A DNA stretch of 64,000 bases from Sphingomonas phyllosphaerae. GTDB lineage: Bacteria > Pseudomonadota > Alphaproteobacteria > Sphingomonadales > Sphingomonadaceae. The notes under the pieces are model-generated. The model saw only the letters and a program-made list of their open reading frames with translations. It did no database searches and had not been told where the DNA came from. The DNA lies in NCBI RefSeq assembly GCF_029623345.1, contig NZ_JAPYKH010000023.1:1-64000 (forward strand), in the 5' to 3' direction. A program made the position numbers and the translations under genes. Of this stretch, positions 17,072 through 29,631 are shown piece by piece. Each line of letters starts with the position of its first letter. Positions within the stretch are counted from its first letter, which is position 1.

Positions 17072-18821
17072 GCGGGGCCGCCCGCATCTCGACCCGCCGG
17101 GCCGCACGGTCGATGCGGACGGAGAACTCGGGCAGCCGCAGCTCGAAGCCGTCCGCGTCACCCCAGTCCGGGTCGCGCATCGGCGCGCCGTCGAGCCGAT
17201 ACCAGCGCGCGTCGTGACGCAGGACCGGGTCGCGCAGCGCGGGGAGCGCGCGGCGCAATGTCGCCAGCTCGGCGACGAAGTCCTCCAGCGCGACGTCGCG
17301 CCCCGCCCAGTCGAGCCACGTGGTGGCATTGTCCTGCGCATAGGCGTTGTTGTTGCCATGCTGGGTGCGGCCGAACTCGTCGCCCGCGGTGAGCAGGACG
17401 GTGCCGCGCGTGGCGAACAGCGTTGCCAGCAGCGCGCGCGCGTCGGCGGCGCGGCGGGCCAGCACCATGGGATCGTCGCTCCCGCCCTCGACGCCGTTGT
17501 TCCACGCGATCTCGCTGCCGTGCCCGTCGCGATTGTCCTCGCCGTTGGCGTGGTTGTGCCGCTCGGCATGGGCGACGAAGTCGGCGAGCGTGAACCCGTC
17601 ATGCGCGGCGACGAAGCTGACGCCGCGCGCCCGCTCGGGGCCGAAGACATCGCTGGAGCCCGACAACCGCGTCGCGAGCGCCCCCATGCCGCCGTCGCCG
17701 CGCCAGAAGCGGCGCACGTCGTCGCGGTAGCGGTCGTTCCACTCCCACCAGCCCTCCGGAAAGGCGCCGAGCTGGTAACCGCCCGGCCCCGTGTCCCATG
17801 GTTCGGCGATCATCATGCGGTCGCGCAGCAGCGGGTCGGCGGCGATCTCGGCGAAGATCGGCGCGTCGGCGGCGAAGCCGGGGCCGCGCGCCATCACCGT
17901 GGCGAGGTCGAAGCGGAAACCGTCGACGCCCGCCTGCGCGACGAAGTGGCGCAGCGAGTCGCACACCAGCGCGCGCACCCAGCCCTGCGCGAAGTCGAGC
18001 GTGTTGCCGGTACCGGTGTCGTTGATCAGCGTGCCGTCGGGGGCGCGCGCATAAGCGGTGTCGTCGAGCCCGCGCAGCGACAGCGTCGGGCCGAGCTCGT
18101 CGCTCTCGCCGGTGTGGTTGAAGACGAGGTCGAGGATCGTGCCGATCCCCGCCGCGCGCAGCGCCGCGACCGTGTCGCGCAGCTCGCGCACGCCACCGGG
18201 CACCAGCCGCGGGTCGAGCGCCATCGGCACGACCGGGTTGTAACCCCAGGCGTTACGTAGCCCGAGCGGCGGGAGGTGGCGCTCGTCGATCCAGGCGGTG
18301 ATCGGCATCAGCTCGACCGCGTCGACCTCGACCTTGAGCAGGTGCGCGAGCACCGCAGGGTGCGCCAGCGCGGCGACGGTGCCGCGCTGTGCCGCGGGCA
18401 CGTCGGGGTGCAGCATGGTGAAGCCGCGGACGTTGATCTCGTAGATCAGCCCGCCCGCGCGCGGCAGCGGCGGGAGGTCGAGCGTGGGCAGCAGGGCGCG
18501 CACGATCGCTCTCGGCACCAGGGCGGCGGTGTCGGCCCCGCGCTCGGCCAGCCGCGGGTCATAAGCGAACGGTCGGTCGAGCTCGATCGCGTGCGGGTCG
18601 ACGAGCAGCTTGGCCAAGTCGAACGGCGGCTCACCCTCCGCGCGCAAGCCATAGCGCGTGCCCTCGCCGATGCCGGCGACATGGACGCGCCAACCCTCGC
18701 CGTCGCGCGCCATCGCGACGCGGTGTTCCTCCTCGCCGTCGAACAGGCACAGCCACAACGCCACCGCGGCGGGCGCGCGCACCGTGAAGGTGACGCCGCC
18801 CGCCTCGATCGTCGCGGTCAC
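17061..18821 (-). CDS. glgX: Glycogen debranching enzyme
   Basis: A 586-residue GH13 isoamylase-type enzyme that removes the short branches left after phosphorylase action. It has an N-terminal carbohydrate-binding fold, then the GH13 barrel: LDLVFNHTGE, the nucleophile Asp305 in GFRFDLATV, acid/base Glu340 in MIAEPWD, and the third acid in AHDGFTL. It also has the group's GDEFGRTQHGNNNAYAQD loop. It is somewhat shorter than the Escherichia coli enzyme. The GTG start at 18821 overlaps the pgm stop by 4 nt. It is the last gene of the glycogen operon. Confidence 0.95.
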   Translation of the reverse strand: MTATIEAGGVTFTVRAPAAVALWLCLFDGEEEHRVAMARDGEGWRVHVAGIGEGTRYGLRAEGEPPFDLAKLLVDPHAIELDRPFAYDPRLAERGADTAALVPRAIVRALLPTLDLPPLPRAGGLIYEINVRGFTMLHPDVPAAQRGTVAALAHPAVLAHLLKVEVDAVELMPITAWIDERHLPPLGLRNAWGYNPVVPMALDPRLVPGGVRELRDTVAALRAAGIGTILDLVFNHTGESDELGPTLSLRGLDDTAYARAPDGTLINDTGTGNTLDFAQGWVRALVCDSLRHFVAQAGVDGFRFDLATVMARGPGFAADAPIFAEIAADPLLRDRMMIAEPWDTGPGGYQLGAFPEGWWEWNDRYRDDVRRFWRGDGGMGALATRLSGSSDVFGPERARGVSFVAAHDGFTLADFVAHAERHNHANGEDNRDGHGSEIAWNNGVEGGSDDPMVLARRAADARALLATLFATRGTVLLTAGDEFGRTQHGNNNAYAQDNATTWLDWAGRDVALEDFVAELATLRRALPALRDPVLRHDARWYRLDGAPMRDPDWGDADGFELRLPEFSVRIDRAARRVEMRAAPLSR

Positions 18822-20437
18822 GTCACGACGTCGGGGCGCTCGCGGCCGGTGTGCTGGCGGATCGCGGCGAGTTGCTCGGCCGCGGCGACGATGTCGGCGA
18901 GCATGTCGCCCGTCTCCTCGTCGAGCTGGCCGCCCGCTGGCTCATAGCGCTCGAGATAGACGCGCAGCGTCGCGCCGCTGGTGCCGGTGCCCGAAAGGCG
19001 GAAGACGACGCGGCTGCCGCCCTCGAACAGCACGCGCACGCCCTGGTTGCGGCTGACCGATGCGTCGGTCGGGTCCTCATAGGCGAAGTCGTCGGCTTCG
19101 GCGATCGTCAGCCCGGCGACCGACGTGCCCGGCAGCGACGCGAGCTTGCCGCGCAACTCGCGCATCAGCGTGTCCGCCGCGGCGCTGTCGACGCCCTCAT
19201 AGTCGTGGCGCGCGTAATAGTTACGGCCGTAGGTCGCCCAATGCTCGCGCGCGATCTGGTCGACGCTCTTGGCCGTCCCCGCAAGGATGTTGAGCCACAG
19301 CAGCACCGCCCACAGCCCGTCCTTCTCGCGGACGTGATCGCTGCCGGTACCCGCGCTCTCCTCGCCGCAGATCGTCGCCATACCGGCGTCGAGCAGATTG
19401 CCGAAGAACTTCCAGCCGGTCGGCGTCTCATAAGCGGGGATGCCGAGCTTCTCGGCGACCCGGTCGGCCGCGGCGCTGGTCGGCATCGAGCGCGCAATGC
19501 CCTTGAGCCCGCTCTTGTACCCCGGCGCGAGATGCGCGTTGGCGGCGAGCATCGCGAGGCTGTCCGAGGGGGTGACGAAGCGGCTGCGCCCGATGATGAG
19601 GTTGCGGTCGCCGTCGCCGTCCGAGGCCGCGCCGAAATCGGGCGCGTCGGCCGACATCATCAGCTCGTACAGTTCGTGCGCGTGCACGAGGTTGGGGTCC
19701 GGATGATGGCCGCCGAAATCCTCCAGCGGCATGCCATTGCGCACCGTGCCGGGCGCGAAGCCGAGCCGCCGCTCGAGGATCTCGGTGGCGTACGGCCCCG
19801 TTACCGCGCTCATCGCGTCGAATGCCACGGTGAGCCCGGCGGCGCGGATCGCGGCGAAGTCGAACAATCGCTCCATCAGCGCGGCATAATCGGCGACGGG
19901 ATCGATCACCTCGACCGTCATGCCCTCCACGGTCACCTCGCCGGGCGAGTCGAGGTCGACGTCGGCGCTGTCGGCGGCGTGCCACTCGCTCAGCGACAGG
20001 GTGCGGGCGTGAATCGCCTCGGTCACCTTCTCGGGCGCGGGGCCGCCGTTCGCGACATTGTACTTGATCCCGAAATCCTCGTCGGGGCCGCCGGGATTGT
20101 GGCTCGCCGACAGCACCAGCCCGCCGAGCGCGCCGCGCTGGCGGATCACGTTCGAGGCGGCGGGGGTCGAGAGGATGCCGCCCTGCCCCACCACGACGCG
20201 TGCGAAGCCGGCGGCCGCGGCCATGCGGATCGCCTTCTGGATCACGACCCGGTTGAGGTAGCGACCGTCGCCGCCGATCACGAGCGTCGCGCCCTGCTTG
20301 CCTTCGACCACGTCGAACACCGACTGGATGAAGTTCTCGGCGTAGTTGGGCTGCTCGAACACGCGCACCTTCTTGCGCAGCCCCGAAGTGCCGGGCTTCT
20401 GGTCGTCGAACGGGGTGGTGGCGGTGGTGACGATCAT
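18818..20437 (-). CDS. pgm: Phosphoglucomutase (alpha-D-glucose phosphate-specific)
   Basis: A 539-residue phosphoglucomutase interconverting glucose-6-phosphate and glucose-1-phosphate, feeding GlgC or using the product of GlgP. It shows the N-terminal PGTSGLRKK sugar-phosphate loop, the phosphoserine loop LSASHNPGG, the metal loop SDGDGDRN, and the C-terminal RLSGTGTSGATLRVY phosphate-binding segment. The start at 20437 was fixed by the ATGA overlap with glgA; a longer frame back to 20740 runs through glgA and was rejected. It overlaps glgX by 4 nt. Confidence 0.95.
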   Translation of the reverse strand: MIVTTATTPFDDQKPGTSGLRKKVRVFEQPNYAENFIQSVFDVVEGKQGATLVIGGDGRYLNRVVIQKAIRMAAAAGFARVVVGQGGILSTPAASNVIRQRGALGGLVLSASHNPGGPDEDFGIKYNVANGGPAPEKVTEAIHARTLSLSEWHAADSADVDLDSPGEVTVEGMTVEVIDPVADYAALMERLFDFAAIRAAGLTVAFDAMSAVTGPYATEILERRLGFAPGTVRNGMPLEDFGGHHPDPNLVHAHELYELMMSADAPDFGAASDGDGDRNLIIGRSRFVTPSDSLAMLAANAHLAPGYKSGLKGIARSMPTSAAADRVAEKLGIPAYETPTGWKFFGNLLDAGMATICGEESAGTGSDHVREKDGLWAVLLWLNILAGTAKSVDQIAREHWATYGRNYYARHDYEGVDSAAADTLMRELRGKLASLPGTSVAGLTIAEADDFAYEDPTDASVSRNQGVRVLFEGGSRVVFRLSGTGTSGATLRVYLERYEPAGGQLDEETGDMLADIVAAAEQLAAIRQHTGRERPDVVT

Positions 20438-21933
20438 GCGGCGAGCAGCTCCCTGTACAATGACGCGTAACGGCGACCGCTCGTCGCCCAAGAGAAGTCG
20501 GCCGCCATGCCGGCGCGCTGGATCTGCTCCCAGCGCTCGGCATCGGCGTAGAGGTCGGTCGCCAGTGCGATCGCACCCACCAGTGACTCGTATGTGACGG
20601 TATCGAACTGAATACCGGTGGCAACCCCCGCCGCCAATGCGGCGGCATTGGCGTGGATCACGGTGTCGGCGAGCCCACCGGTGCGCGCCACCACGGGCAC
20701 GCAGCCGTAAGCGAGGCCGTAGAGCTGGGTCAGCCCGCACGGCTCGAAGCGCGACGGGATCAGGATCGCATCGCTGCCTGCCTGGAGCAGGTGCGACAGC
20801 GCCTCGTCATAGCCGAGCCGCACGCCGATCTGGCCGGGGAAACGCTCCGCAGCGTCGCGGAAGGCCTGTTCGAGCCAGGCGTCACCCGAGCCGAGCAGCG
20901 CCAGCCGTCCGCCCCGCTCGACCAGCGCGGGAATTGCGTCGGCGAGCACGTCCATGCCCTTCTGCCACGTCAGCCGGCTGACGACGCAGAAGATCGCGCC
21001 CTCGCCGGGGTCGAGCGCAAAGGCCTGCTCCACCGCGCGCTTGTTGACGGCGCGGCGGGCGAGCGTGGCGGCGTCGTAACGCGCCGGCAGCGACGGGTCG
21101 GCGGACGGCGACCACACTGCGGTGTCGATGCCGTTGACGATCCCGCTGACGCGGCGCTGTCGCGTACGGATCAGCCCCTCCAGCCCCATGCCGAAGTCGG
21201 GCGAGAGGATCTCGCGCGCGTAAGTCGGGCTCACCGTGGTGATCGCGTCGGCGGACTCGAGCCCGGCCTTGAGGTAGCCGACCCCGCCGTAATATTCGAC
21301 GCCGTCGACGGCGAAGGCGAGCGCGGGCAGGGCCAGCGAGGCGAAGATGCCCGCGTCGTAGCGGCCCTGGAAGGCGATGTTGTGGATCGTCATCACCGTT
21401 CGCGGCACGGCCGGCGCAGGCGGCGCGAAGCGGAGATAGGCCGGCGCGAGCCCCGACTGCCAGTCGTGCGCGTGGAGTACGTCGTAGCGCTCGCCCGCCA
21501 CCGCGCCGCCCGCGACGTCCGCCGCGGCGCGCGCGAAGGCGGCGAAGCGGCGCCAATTGTCGTCCCAGTCGCGCCCGGCCGGGTCGCCATAAGGGCCACC
21601 CTCGCGCGCGAAATAGCCCGGCGCGTCGAGCACCAGCAGGCGATGGCCCGCGATCTCGCCCTCGAGCAGCTGCGCCGGGGCACCGAGCAGGTCGGGCCAG
21701 CGGTGCAGCGGCGCGCCCAGCGCGTGACTCACCTCGCCTGAACCGCCGTGCTCCTGCTGGGAGGAAGCAGCCTCCAGCGCGGCGAGGACCCGGGGGTAGC
21801 CCGGCAGGAAGGTGGTGACGTCGACGCCGTGCGGCGCGAGCGCGGCGGGCAGCGCGCCGACCACGTCGCCCAGCCCGCCGGTCTTCACCAGCGGATAGGC
21901 CTCGGACGCGACCGAGAGGACGGAGATCGCCAT
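20434..21933 (-). CDS. glgA: Glycogen synthase (ADP-glucose)
   Basis: A 499-residue GT5 glycogen synthase that extends alpha-1,4-glucan from ADP-glucose. The N-terminal ADP-glucose site is intact (ASEAYPLVKTGGLGDVVGALP), followed by HAHDWQSGLAPAYL, and the C-terminal GT-B domain has VSRLTWQKGMDVL, SRFEPCGLTQLYGLAYG and the VVARTGGLADTV loop. The start lies 1 nt after the glgC stop and the end overlaps pgm by 4 nt. Confidence 0.96.
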   Translation of the reverse strand: MAISVLSVASEAYPLVKTGGLGDVVGALPAALAPHGVDVTTFLPGYPRVLAALEAASSQQEHGGSGEVSHALGAPLHRWPDLLGAPAQLLEGEIAGHRLLVLDAPGYFAREGGPYGDPAGRDWDDNWRRFAAFARAAADVAGGAVAGERYDVLHAHDWQSGLAPAYLRFAPPAPAVPRTVMTIHNIAFQGRYDAGIFASLALPALAFAVDGVEYYGGVGYLKAGLESADAITTVSPTYAREILSPDFGMGLEGLIRTRQRRVSGIVNGIDTAVWSPSADPSLPARYDAATLARRAVNKRAVEQAFALDPGEGAIFCVVSRLTWQKGMDVLADAIPALVERGGRLALLGSGDAWLEQAFRDAAERFPGQIGVRLGYDEALSHLLQAGSDAILIPSRFEPCGLTQLYGLAYGCVPVVARTGGLADTVIHANAAALAAGVATGIQFDTVTYESLVGAIALATDLYADAERWEQIQRAGMAADFSWATSGRRYASLYRELLAA

Positions 21934-21934
21934 G

Positions 21935-23194
21935 TCAGCCGAGGCGATCGATCATCGGCTGCGTGATCAGGCACACGCCCTTCTCGGTGCGGCGGAACCG
22001 ATGTGCGTCAAGCTCCGGATCCTCGCCGACGATCAGCCCGTCGGGGATGATCACGCCGCGATCGAGCACCACCTTGCTCAGCTTGGCGCCGCGACCGATG
22101 TGGCAATGCGGCAGCACCACCGCCTCGTCGAGCGACGAGAAACTGTGCGCGCGCACGCCGGTCGATACCAGGCTGCGATGCACGTTCGAGCCCGAGATGA
22201 TCGTGTCGCCCGCGATCAGGCTAGACACCGCTTGGCCGCGCCGCCCCTCGATGTCGTGGACGAACTTGGCGGGCGGCGTGAGCTCGGAATAGGTCCACAG
22301 CGGCCACTCGCGGTCATACAGGTCGAGCTGCGGCACCACGTCGGTGAGGTCGATGCTCGCTTCCCAATATGCGTCGACCGTGCCGACGTCGCGCCAATAG
22401 GCCGCGGGCTCGTCGGGCGAACGGACGCAGCTGGCGGAGAAGCGGTGCGCATAGGCGTTTCCGTTCTTCACCAGATACGGGATGATGTCCTTGCCGAAGT
22501 CGCGCGCCGAACCCTCCGTAGCGGCATCGCGGCGCAGCTGGTCGATCAGCAGCCGCGTGTGGAAGACGTAAATGCCGAGACTGGCGAGCGCGAGATCCGG
22601 CTGACCAGGGATCGACGGCGGATCCGCGGGCTTCTCGACGAAGTCGATGATGCGATCCTGCTCGTCAACGTGCATCACACCGAAGGCGCTCGCCTCCATA
22701 CGCGGCACTTCGAGACACGCGACGGTGACGTCGGCACCGCTGTCGCAGTGCTGCCGCAGCATGATCTCATAGTCCATCTTGTAGATGTGGTCGCCTGCCA
22801 GGATCACCATGAACTCGGGCGTGATATCCTGGATGATGTCGATGTTCTGATAGACCGCATCGGCGGTGCCCTCATACCATTGGAACTCGCTGATCCGCTG
22901 CGAGGCCGGCAGGATATCGAAGCTCTCGTTGCGCTCGGGGCGAAGGAAGTTCCAGCCGCGCTGCAGATGCCGGATCAGCGAATGGGCTTTATACTGCGTT
23001 GCAACACCGATCCGCCGGATGCCCGAGTTGATCGCGTTCGACAGCGCGAAATCGATGATCCGGCTCTTGCCGCCGAAGTAGACCGCCGGTTTGGCCCGCG
23101 TGTCGGTGAGTTCCTTGAGGCGGCTACCGCGCCCGCCGGCCAGAACATAGGCCATGGCGTCACGTGCCAGCGGCTGACCTCTGCGTTCGTCCAC
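21935..23194 (-). CDS. glgC: Glucose-1-phosphate adenylyltransferase
   Basis: A 419-residue ADP-glucose pyrophosphorylase, the committed step of bacterial glycogen synthesis. It has the nucleotidyltransferase start AYVLAGGRGSRLKELTDTRAKPAV, then YFGGKSRIIDFALSN, the catalytic aspartate in ILAGDHIYKMDYE, and a C-terminal beta-helix. Family members are allosteric (fructose-type activators, AMP-type inhibition); the N-terminal arginine-rich region is present. A 258-bp gap separates it from glgB upstream, so it may have its own promoter. Confidence 0.96.
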   Translation of the reverse strand: MDERRGQPLARDAMAYVLAGGRGSRLKELTDTRAKPAVYFGGKSRIIDFALSNAINSGIRRIGVATQYKAHSLIRHLQRGWNFLRPERNESFDILPASQRISEFQWYEGTADAVYQNIDIIQDITPEFMVILAGDHIYKMDYEIMLRQHCDSGADVTVACLEVPRMEASAFGVMHVDEQDRIIDFVEKPADPPSIPGQPDLALASLGIYVFHTRLLIDQLRRDAATEGSARDFGKDIIPYLVKNGNAYAHRFSASCVRSPDEPAAYWRDVGTVDAYWEASIDLTDVVPQLDLYDREWPLWTYSELTPPAKFVHDIEGRRGQAVSSLIAGDTIISGSNVHRSLVSTGVRAHSFSSLDEAVVLPHCHIGRGAKLSKVVLDRGVIIPDGLIVGEDPELDAHRFRRTEKGVCLITQPMIDRLG

Positions 23195-23325
23195 GTCAGA
23201 CTCCTCCCTGTACCGTCTTTACTGCCGCGCTCGTGCCGGTTAGGCTCGGAACGCTCGAGCAGATTCCGCGTTGCTCAGTCAGTGATGGCGTATCAAGGAA
23301 CGACAATGATAAGAGAGGATCTGCA

Positions 23326-23445
23326 ATGGATCGCGCATATCCGTATCGTTCGCCCGACGGTCTGATCCGCGGGTTGATGACGGCCATTATTCCTTCGATC
23401 CTGGCCTGGGCCATGATCATCGCGGTGCTCACGCGGCTCTTCTGA
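23326..23445 (+). CDS. 39-residue single-pass membrane peptide
   Basis: A short gene on the plus strand in the gap between glgB and glgC, which are both on the minus strand. It encodes a basic head (MDRAYPYRSPDGLIRG) followed by one hydrophobic helix (LMTAIIPSILAWAMIIAVL) and ends TRLF. AGAGAGGA precedes the ATG at suitable spacing. I do not recognise a family. A real ribosome site and a sensible membrane topology argue for translation; its length means chance is still possible. Its end lies 7 nt from the glgB stop (convergent). Confidence 0.55.
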   Translation: MDRAYPYRSPDGLIRGLMTAIIPSILAWAMIIAVLTRLF

Positions 23446-23452
23446 GCGCTGC

Positions 23453-25614
23453 TCACCCTTCGAACTCCAGCATCACGGTCGCCAGCGGCGGCAGGGTCAC
23501 GTCAGCATAGCCCGCCGCCGCAACGACACCACCGAGATTGCCGAGCCCCGATCCCCAATAATCCTGCGCGTCCGAGTTGATCAGCTCACGCCAACGGCCT
23601 TCGTGCGGCAGCGGCACGCGATAGGGCATCCGCGCCACCGGGGTCATGTTGACGATCACCGCCACGGGCGGCGCGCCGGGTGCGCGACGCAGCCAGGCGA
23701 ACACGGAATTCTCCGCATCCCCGTCGATCAGCCACTCGAAACCTTCAGGCTCGCAGTCGCGGGCATGCAGCGCGCGATGCTCACGGTAGACCTTGTTGAG
23801 ATCGCGGACGAGCTTGCGCACCCCGTCGTGTGCGGAGGAGTTGGTCAGCCCCCAGTCGAGCGCGCGCTCCTCGCTCCATTCCTGGCGCTGCGCGAATTCC
23901 TGCCCCATGAACAGCAGCTTCTTGCCGGGATAGCCCCACATCATCGCGTAATAAGCGCGCAGGTTGGCGAACTTCTGCCAGTCGTCGCCGGCCATCTTGG
24001 TCAGCATCGAACCCTTGCCGTGCACCACTTCGTCGTGGCTGATCGGCAGCACGAAGTTCTCGCTGAAGGCGTAGACCAGCCCGAAGGTGATGTTGTGGTG
24101 ATGGTGGCGGCGATGGATCGGATCGCGTGCCATATACTGGAGCGTGTCGTGCATCCAGCCCATGTTCCACTTGAAGCCGAAGCCGAGCGCGCTCGGTGCG
24201 CCCTCGTCATAAGCGGGGGTGGTGACGCCCGGCCAGCTGGTCGATTCCTCCGCCACGGTGATCACACCGGGGTGCCGCGCATACACCGCCCTGTTGGTGG
24301 CGCGCAGGAACTCGACGGCCTCCCAGTTCTCGCGCCCGCCGTCGGTGTTGGGGATCCACTCGCCCGCTTTGCGTGAGTAGTCGCGGTACAACATCGACGC
24401 CACCGCATCGACGCGCAGCCCATCGACATGGTAGCGCTCGGCCCAGAAGATCGCGTTGTTGACGAGGAAGGCGGACACCTCGCGCCGCCCGAAATTGTAG
24501 ATCGCGGTGTTCCAGTCGGGGTGATAACCCAGCCGCGGGTCCTGGTGCTCGTAGAGCGCGGTACCGTCGAAATGCGCGAGACCGTGCGCATCGGTCGGAA
24601 AGTGCGCGGGCACCCAGTCGAGCAGCACGCCCAGGCCGGCACGATGCGCGCCATCGACGAAGCGCGCGAAGCCTTCGTGGTCGCCGAAGCGCGCGCTCGG
24701 CGCGAACAGCCCGGTGGTCTGATAGCCCCAGCTCGGATCATAGGGGTGTTCCGAGATCGGCATGAACTCGATGTGCGTGAAGCCCATCGCGACGGCATAG
24801 GGAATCAGCCGCTCGGCGAGCTGGTCCCAGCTGAGATACCAGCCGTTCTCGTCGCGATCCCAGCTGCCGGCATGGACCTCGTAGATGCTGATCGGCACGC
24901 GCCGCGGATCGACCGAGGCCCAAGCCTCGCGATGCGCGGCGTCGCCCCATTCGTGGGTCGGCGGCGCGGTGGTGAGCGAGGCGGTCTTCGGGCGCAGCTC
25001 GGCGGCGAAGGCATAAGGATCGGCCTTGAGCGGCTGCATCACGCCGTCGGGTCCGGTGATCGCGTATTTATAGGCGTGGCCGGCGCCAAGATCGGGCAGG
25101 AAAATCTCCCAGACGCCGGTGTCGGCGCGCAGCCGCATGCCGTGGCGGCGCGCATCCCAGTCGTTGAAGCCGCCCACCACCGCGACGCGACGCGCGTTGG
25201 GTGCCCAGACCGCGAAATGCACGCCGTCGGCGCCCTCGTGGTTTAGCAGGTGTGCGCCGAGCTTGTCGTAGAGGCGGAAGTGCGTCCCTTCGTTCATCAG
25301 CAGGTCGTCGACCGGGCCGAGCACGGGGCCGAAGCTATAAGGGTCGGTCACCCACCATTCCGCGCCACCGCCGCGCGCACGGTAGCGCAGCGGCTGGGGA
25401 TCGCCCGCGATCATCCCCTCGAACAAACCGCGATCGTCGATCCGCTCGAGCGCGCCGAGCGGCGCGCCCGCCAGCGTGTGCGGCTCGGCAGTCTCGGCGC
25501 CGGGGATCCAGGCACGCGCGAACGTGCCACCGGGCCCCGCATGCGCGCCGAGCAAGGCGAAGGGATCGGCGCTGGTGCCGTCGAGCAGCGCGTCAATCGC
25601 TGCCGCCGGCGGCC

Positions 25615-25618
<4 letters not shown>
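23453..25618 (-). CDS. glgB: 1,4-alpha-glucan branching enzyme
   Basis: A 721-residue GH13 branching enzyme creating alpha-1,6 branches in glycogen. It has an N-terminal domain, a CBM48 domain (about 110-210, GVHFAVWAPNARRVAVVGGFNDWD), and the catalytic barrel with nucleophile Asp in GLRVDAVASMLY, acid/base Glu in TVAEESTSWPGV and the LPISHDEVVHGKGS loop. The GTG start at 25618 overlaps the glgP stop by 4 nt (GTGA); upstream in-frame starts lie within glgP and were rejected. Confidence 0.96.
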
Positions 25619-28038
<2,420 letters not shown>

Positions 28039-28074
28039 ATGTCTGGCCCCCGGGCGATGATGACGATGCGGACC

Positions 28075-28986
28075 CTAACCGCCCGGCGTCGCGGTGGCTA
28101 TGTCCGAGATGGCGGGATGGTCGGGTCGGCCGCGATAGGCCTGGACGTCGAGCGCAGCGCCGAGCAAGAAGGCGTAGACGCTGATCCACAGCCAGGTGAG
28201 CACCACGATAATGGCGCTGAGCGAACCGTAGGTCGCGCCGTAATTGCCGAAGTTGGCGACGTAGAGGCTGAACCCGACGTTCGCGAGCAGCCACACCGCG
28301 GTCGCCACCACCGTGCCCGGAGTCGCCCAGCGCAACCGCGCGCGCGGGCGGTAGGGCCCGAAGCGGAACAGCAACGACGCGCCGGTGACGACCAGCAGCG
28401 CCAGCGCGGCATAGGTGCCGATGCGGATCACCGCGAGCACCACGCCGGGGAACCACGGGATCAGCGCCCCGACGAAGGCGGCCAGCGCGCTCGCGGCGAT
28501 ACCCGTCAGCACCAGCACCACGCCGGCGAGCACGATCGCGAACGAGGTGAGCGTCCAGGTGACGAAGCTGCGCTTGTCCTTCACCTCATAAGCGACGTTG
28601 AGCGCGGTCATCATCGACGTGGCAGCCTTGCTGCCGCCGTACAGCGCGATCGCCAGCGCCAGGATGATGCCGAGCCCCTTCTTGCCCTGCGAGCCCGAGA
28701 CGACGGTGTCGAGCTGCTGGCCGATCAGGACGGCGACATCGCGCGGAAAGGCGGCGAACAACGCGCGTATGTCCTCCTGCACCGTCTGCGCGTCGGCGAA
28801 CAGGCCGTAGCCCAGCACCGTCACCGCGAGGATCGGCGCGATTGAAGAGATGATATAGAAGGCAGCACCCGCCGCGATCAGACCAAGATTGTCGGCGTCA
28901 GAGGCGGTGTAGGCGCGCTTCAGCTGGCCCCACCAGTCGGCGCGGAAGGAGCGCCACAGGTCGGCGGAGGAAAGGTCGACTCGCAT
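28075..28986 (-). CDS. YihY/BrkB-family inner-membrane protein
   Basis: A 303-residue membrane protein with about six helices. It carries the family's N-terminal amphipathic segment (LGLIAAGAAFYIISSIAPILAV), the LYGGSKAATSMMTALNVAYEVKDKRSFV pattern, and the late WLWISVYAFLLGAALD motif. The family was formerly called ribonuclease BN; its actual function is unclear, with export of solutes often suggested. The start at 28986 is the one that opens into MRVDLSSADLWRSF; longer frames have no family match. It precedes glgP by 36 nt. Confidence 0.85.
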   Translation of the reverse strand: MRVDLSSADLWRSFRADWWGQLKRAYTASDADNLGLIAAGAAFYIISSIAPILAVTVLGYGLFADAQTVQEDIRALFAAFPRDVAVLIGQQLDTVVSGSQGKKGLGIILALAIALYGGSKAATSMMTALNVAYEVKDKRSFVTWTLTSFAIVLAGVVLVLTGIAASALAAFVGALIPWFPGVVLAVIRIGTYAALALLVVTGASLLFRFGPYRPRARLRWATPGTVVATAVWLLANVGFSLYVANFGNYGATYGSLSAIIVVLTWLWISVYAFLLGAALDVQAYRGRPDHPAISDIATATPGG

Positions 28987-29124
28987 TGTCTGGGGCAACG
29001 CCGCAGCGCAGCAGAGGGTCCGTGGAGATTTGTTGCGCCAGGTAAAGGGGTTAGTGGGTGACGAGCCGCGCCGGTTGCCCGCAGGCCGCACTCGATGCCG
29101 ACCTCACGCGCCACCCCCACCTTT

Positions 29125-29220
29125 ACGTCATCCACGCGGAGGCGGGGAACCAGACGCGCTAAGGTCGCGCTTCAGCGCCAGACGCCAGCGTGTCTGGATC
29201 CTCGCCTTCGCGGGAGCGAC
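29125..29220. repeat. Imperfect inverted repeat (GC-rich intergenic element)
   Basis: Left arm at about 29133-29155 (CGCGGAGGCGGGGAACCAGAC region) pairs with the right arm at about 29192-29211 (GTCTGG..CCTCGCCTTCGCG). It resembles palindromic intergenic elements of sphingomonads. It fills most of the 290-base gap between the YihY gene and sufA; nothing else is seen there. Confidence 0.6.
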
Positions 29221-29277
29221 GGGAAGGAGAAAGAAGAGAGTGGGAGCAATGGGTAGCGGGCCGAGCCCCACCGACCC

Positions 29278-29631
29278 TCACACCGTGAAGCTCTCCCCGC
29301 AGCCGCATGCGCCCTTGGCGTTGGGGTTGGCGAATACGAAGCCGGCGGTGAAATCGTCCTCGACCCAGTCCATCGTCGAGCCGATCAGGTACAGCAGCGA
29401 GGCGCCGTCGACGAACAGCACCCCGCCCGGCGTCTCGATCCGCTCGTCCATCGCGCTCGCGGACGCGACATAATCGACCGAATAGGCCAGCCCCGAGCAG
29501 CCGCGCCGGGGTGTCGACAGCTTCACCCCGACCGCGCCCTCGGGCGCCTTGCCCATCAGTTCGGCAATACGCGCCTCGGCGCTCGCGGTAAGGTTCAGCG
29601 CCGCGGGGCGCGCGCGCAGGGTGGTGGCCAT
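29278..29631 (-). CDS. sufA: Iron-sulfur cluster assembly A-type carrier
   Basis: A 117-residue A-type scaffold/carrier protein of the HesB/IscA group, passing Fe-S clusters to target proteins. The three ligand cysteines are present in the family spacing: PRRGCSGLAYSVDYV and, near the C-terminus, GACGCGESF. The start at 29631 shares one base with the stop of the preceding SUF gene (TGATG). It is the last gene of the SUF operon. SufA, ErpA and IscA cannot be separated with certainty by eye; operon position favours SufA. Confidence 0.9.
   Translation of the reverse strand: MATTLRARPAALNLTASAEARIAELMGKAPEGAVGVKLSTPRRGCSGLAYSVDYVASASAMDERIETPGGVLFVDGASLLYLIGSTMDWVEDDFTAGFVFANPNAKGACGCGESFTV

Noticed and set aside
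28987..29277. A gene in the gap upstream of the YihY start
   Set aside because: Only an inverted repeat and purine-rich DNA are seen; open frames there lack ribosome sites and motifs.
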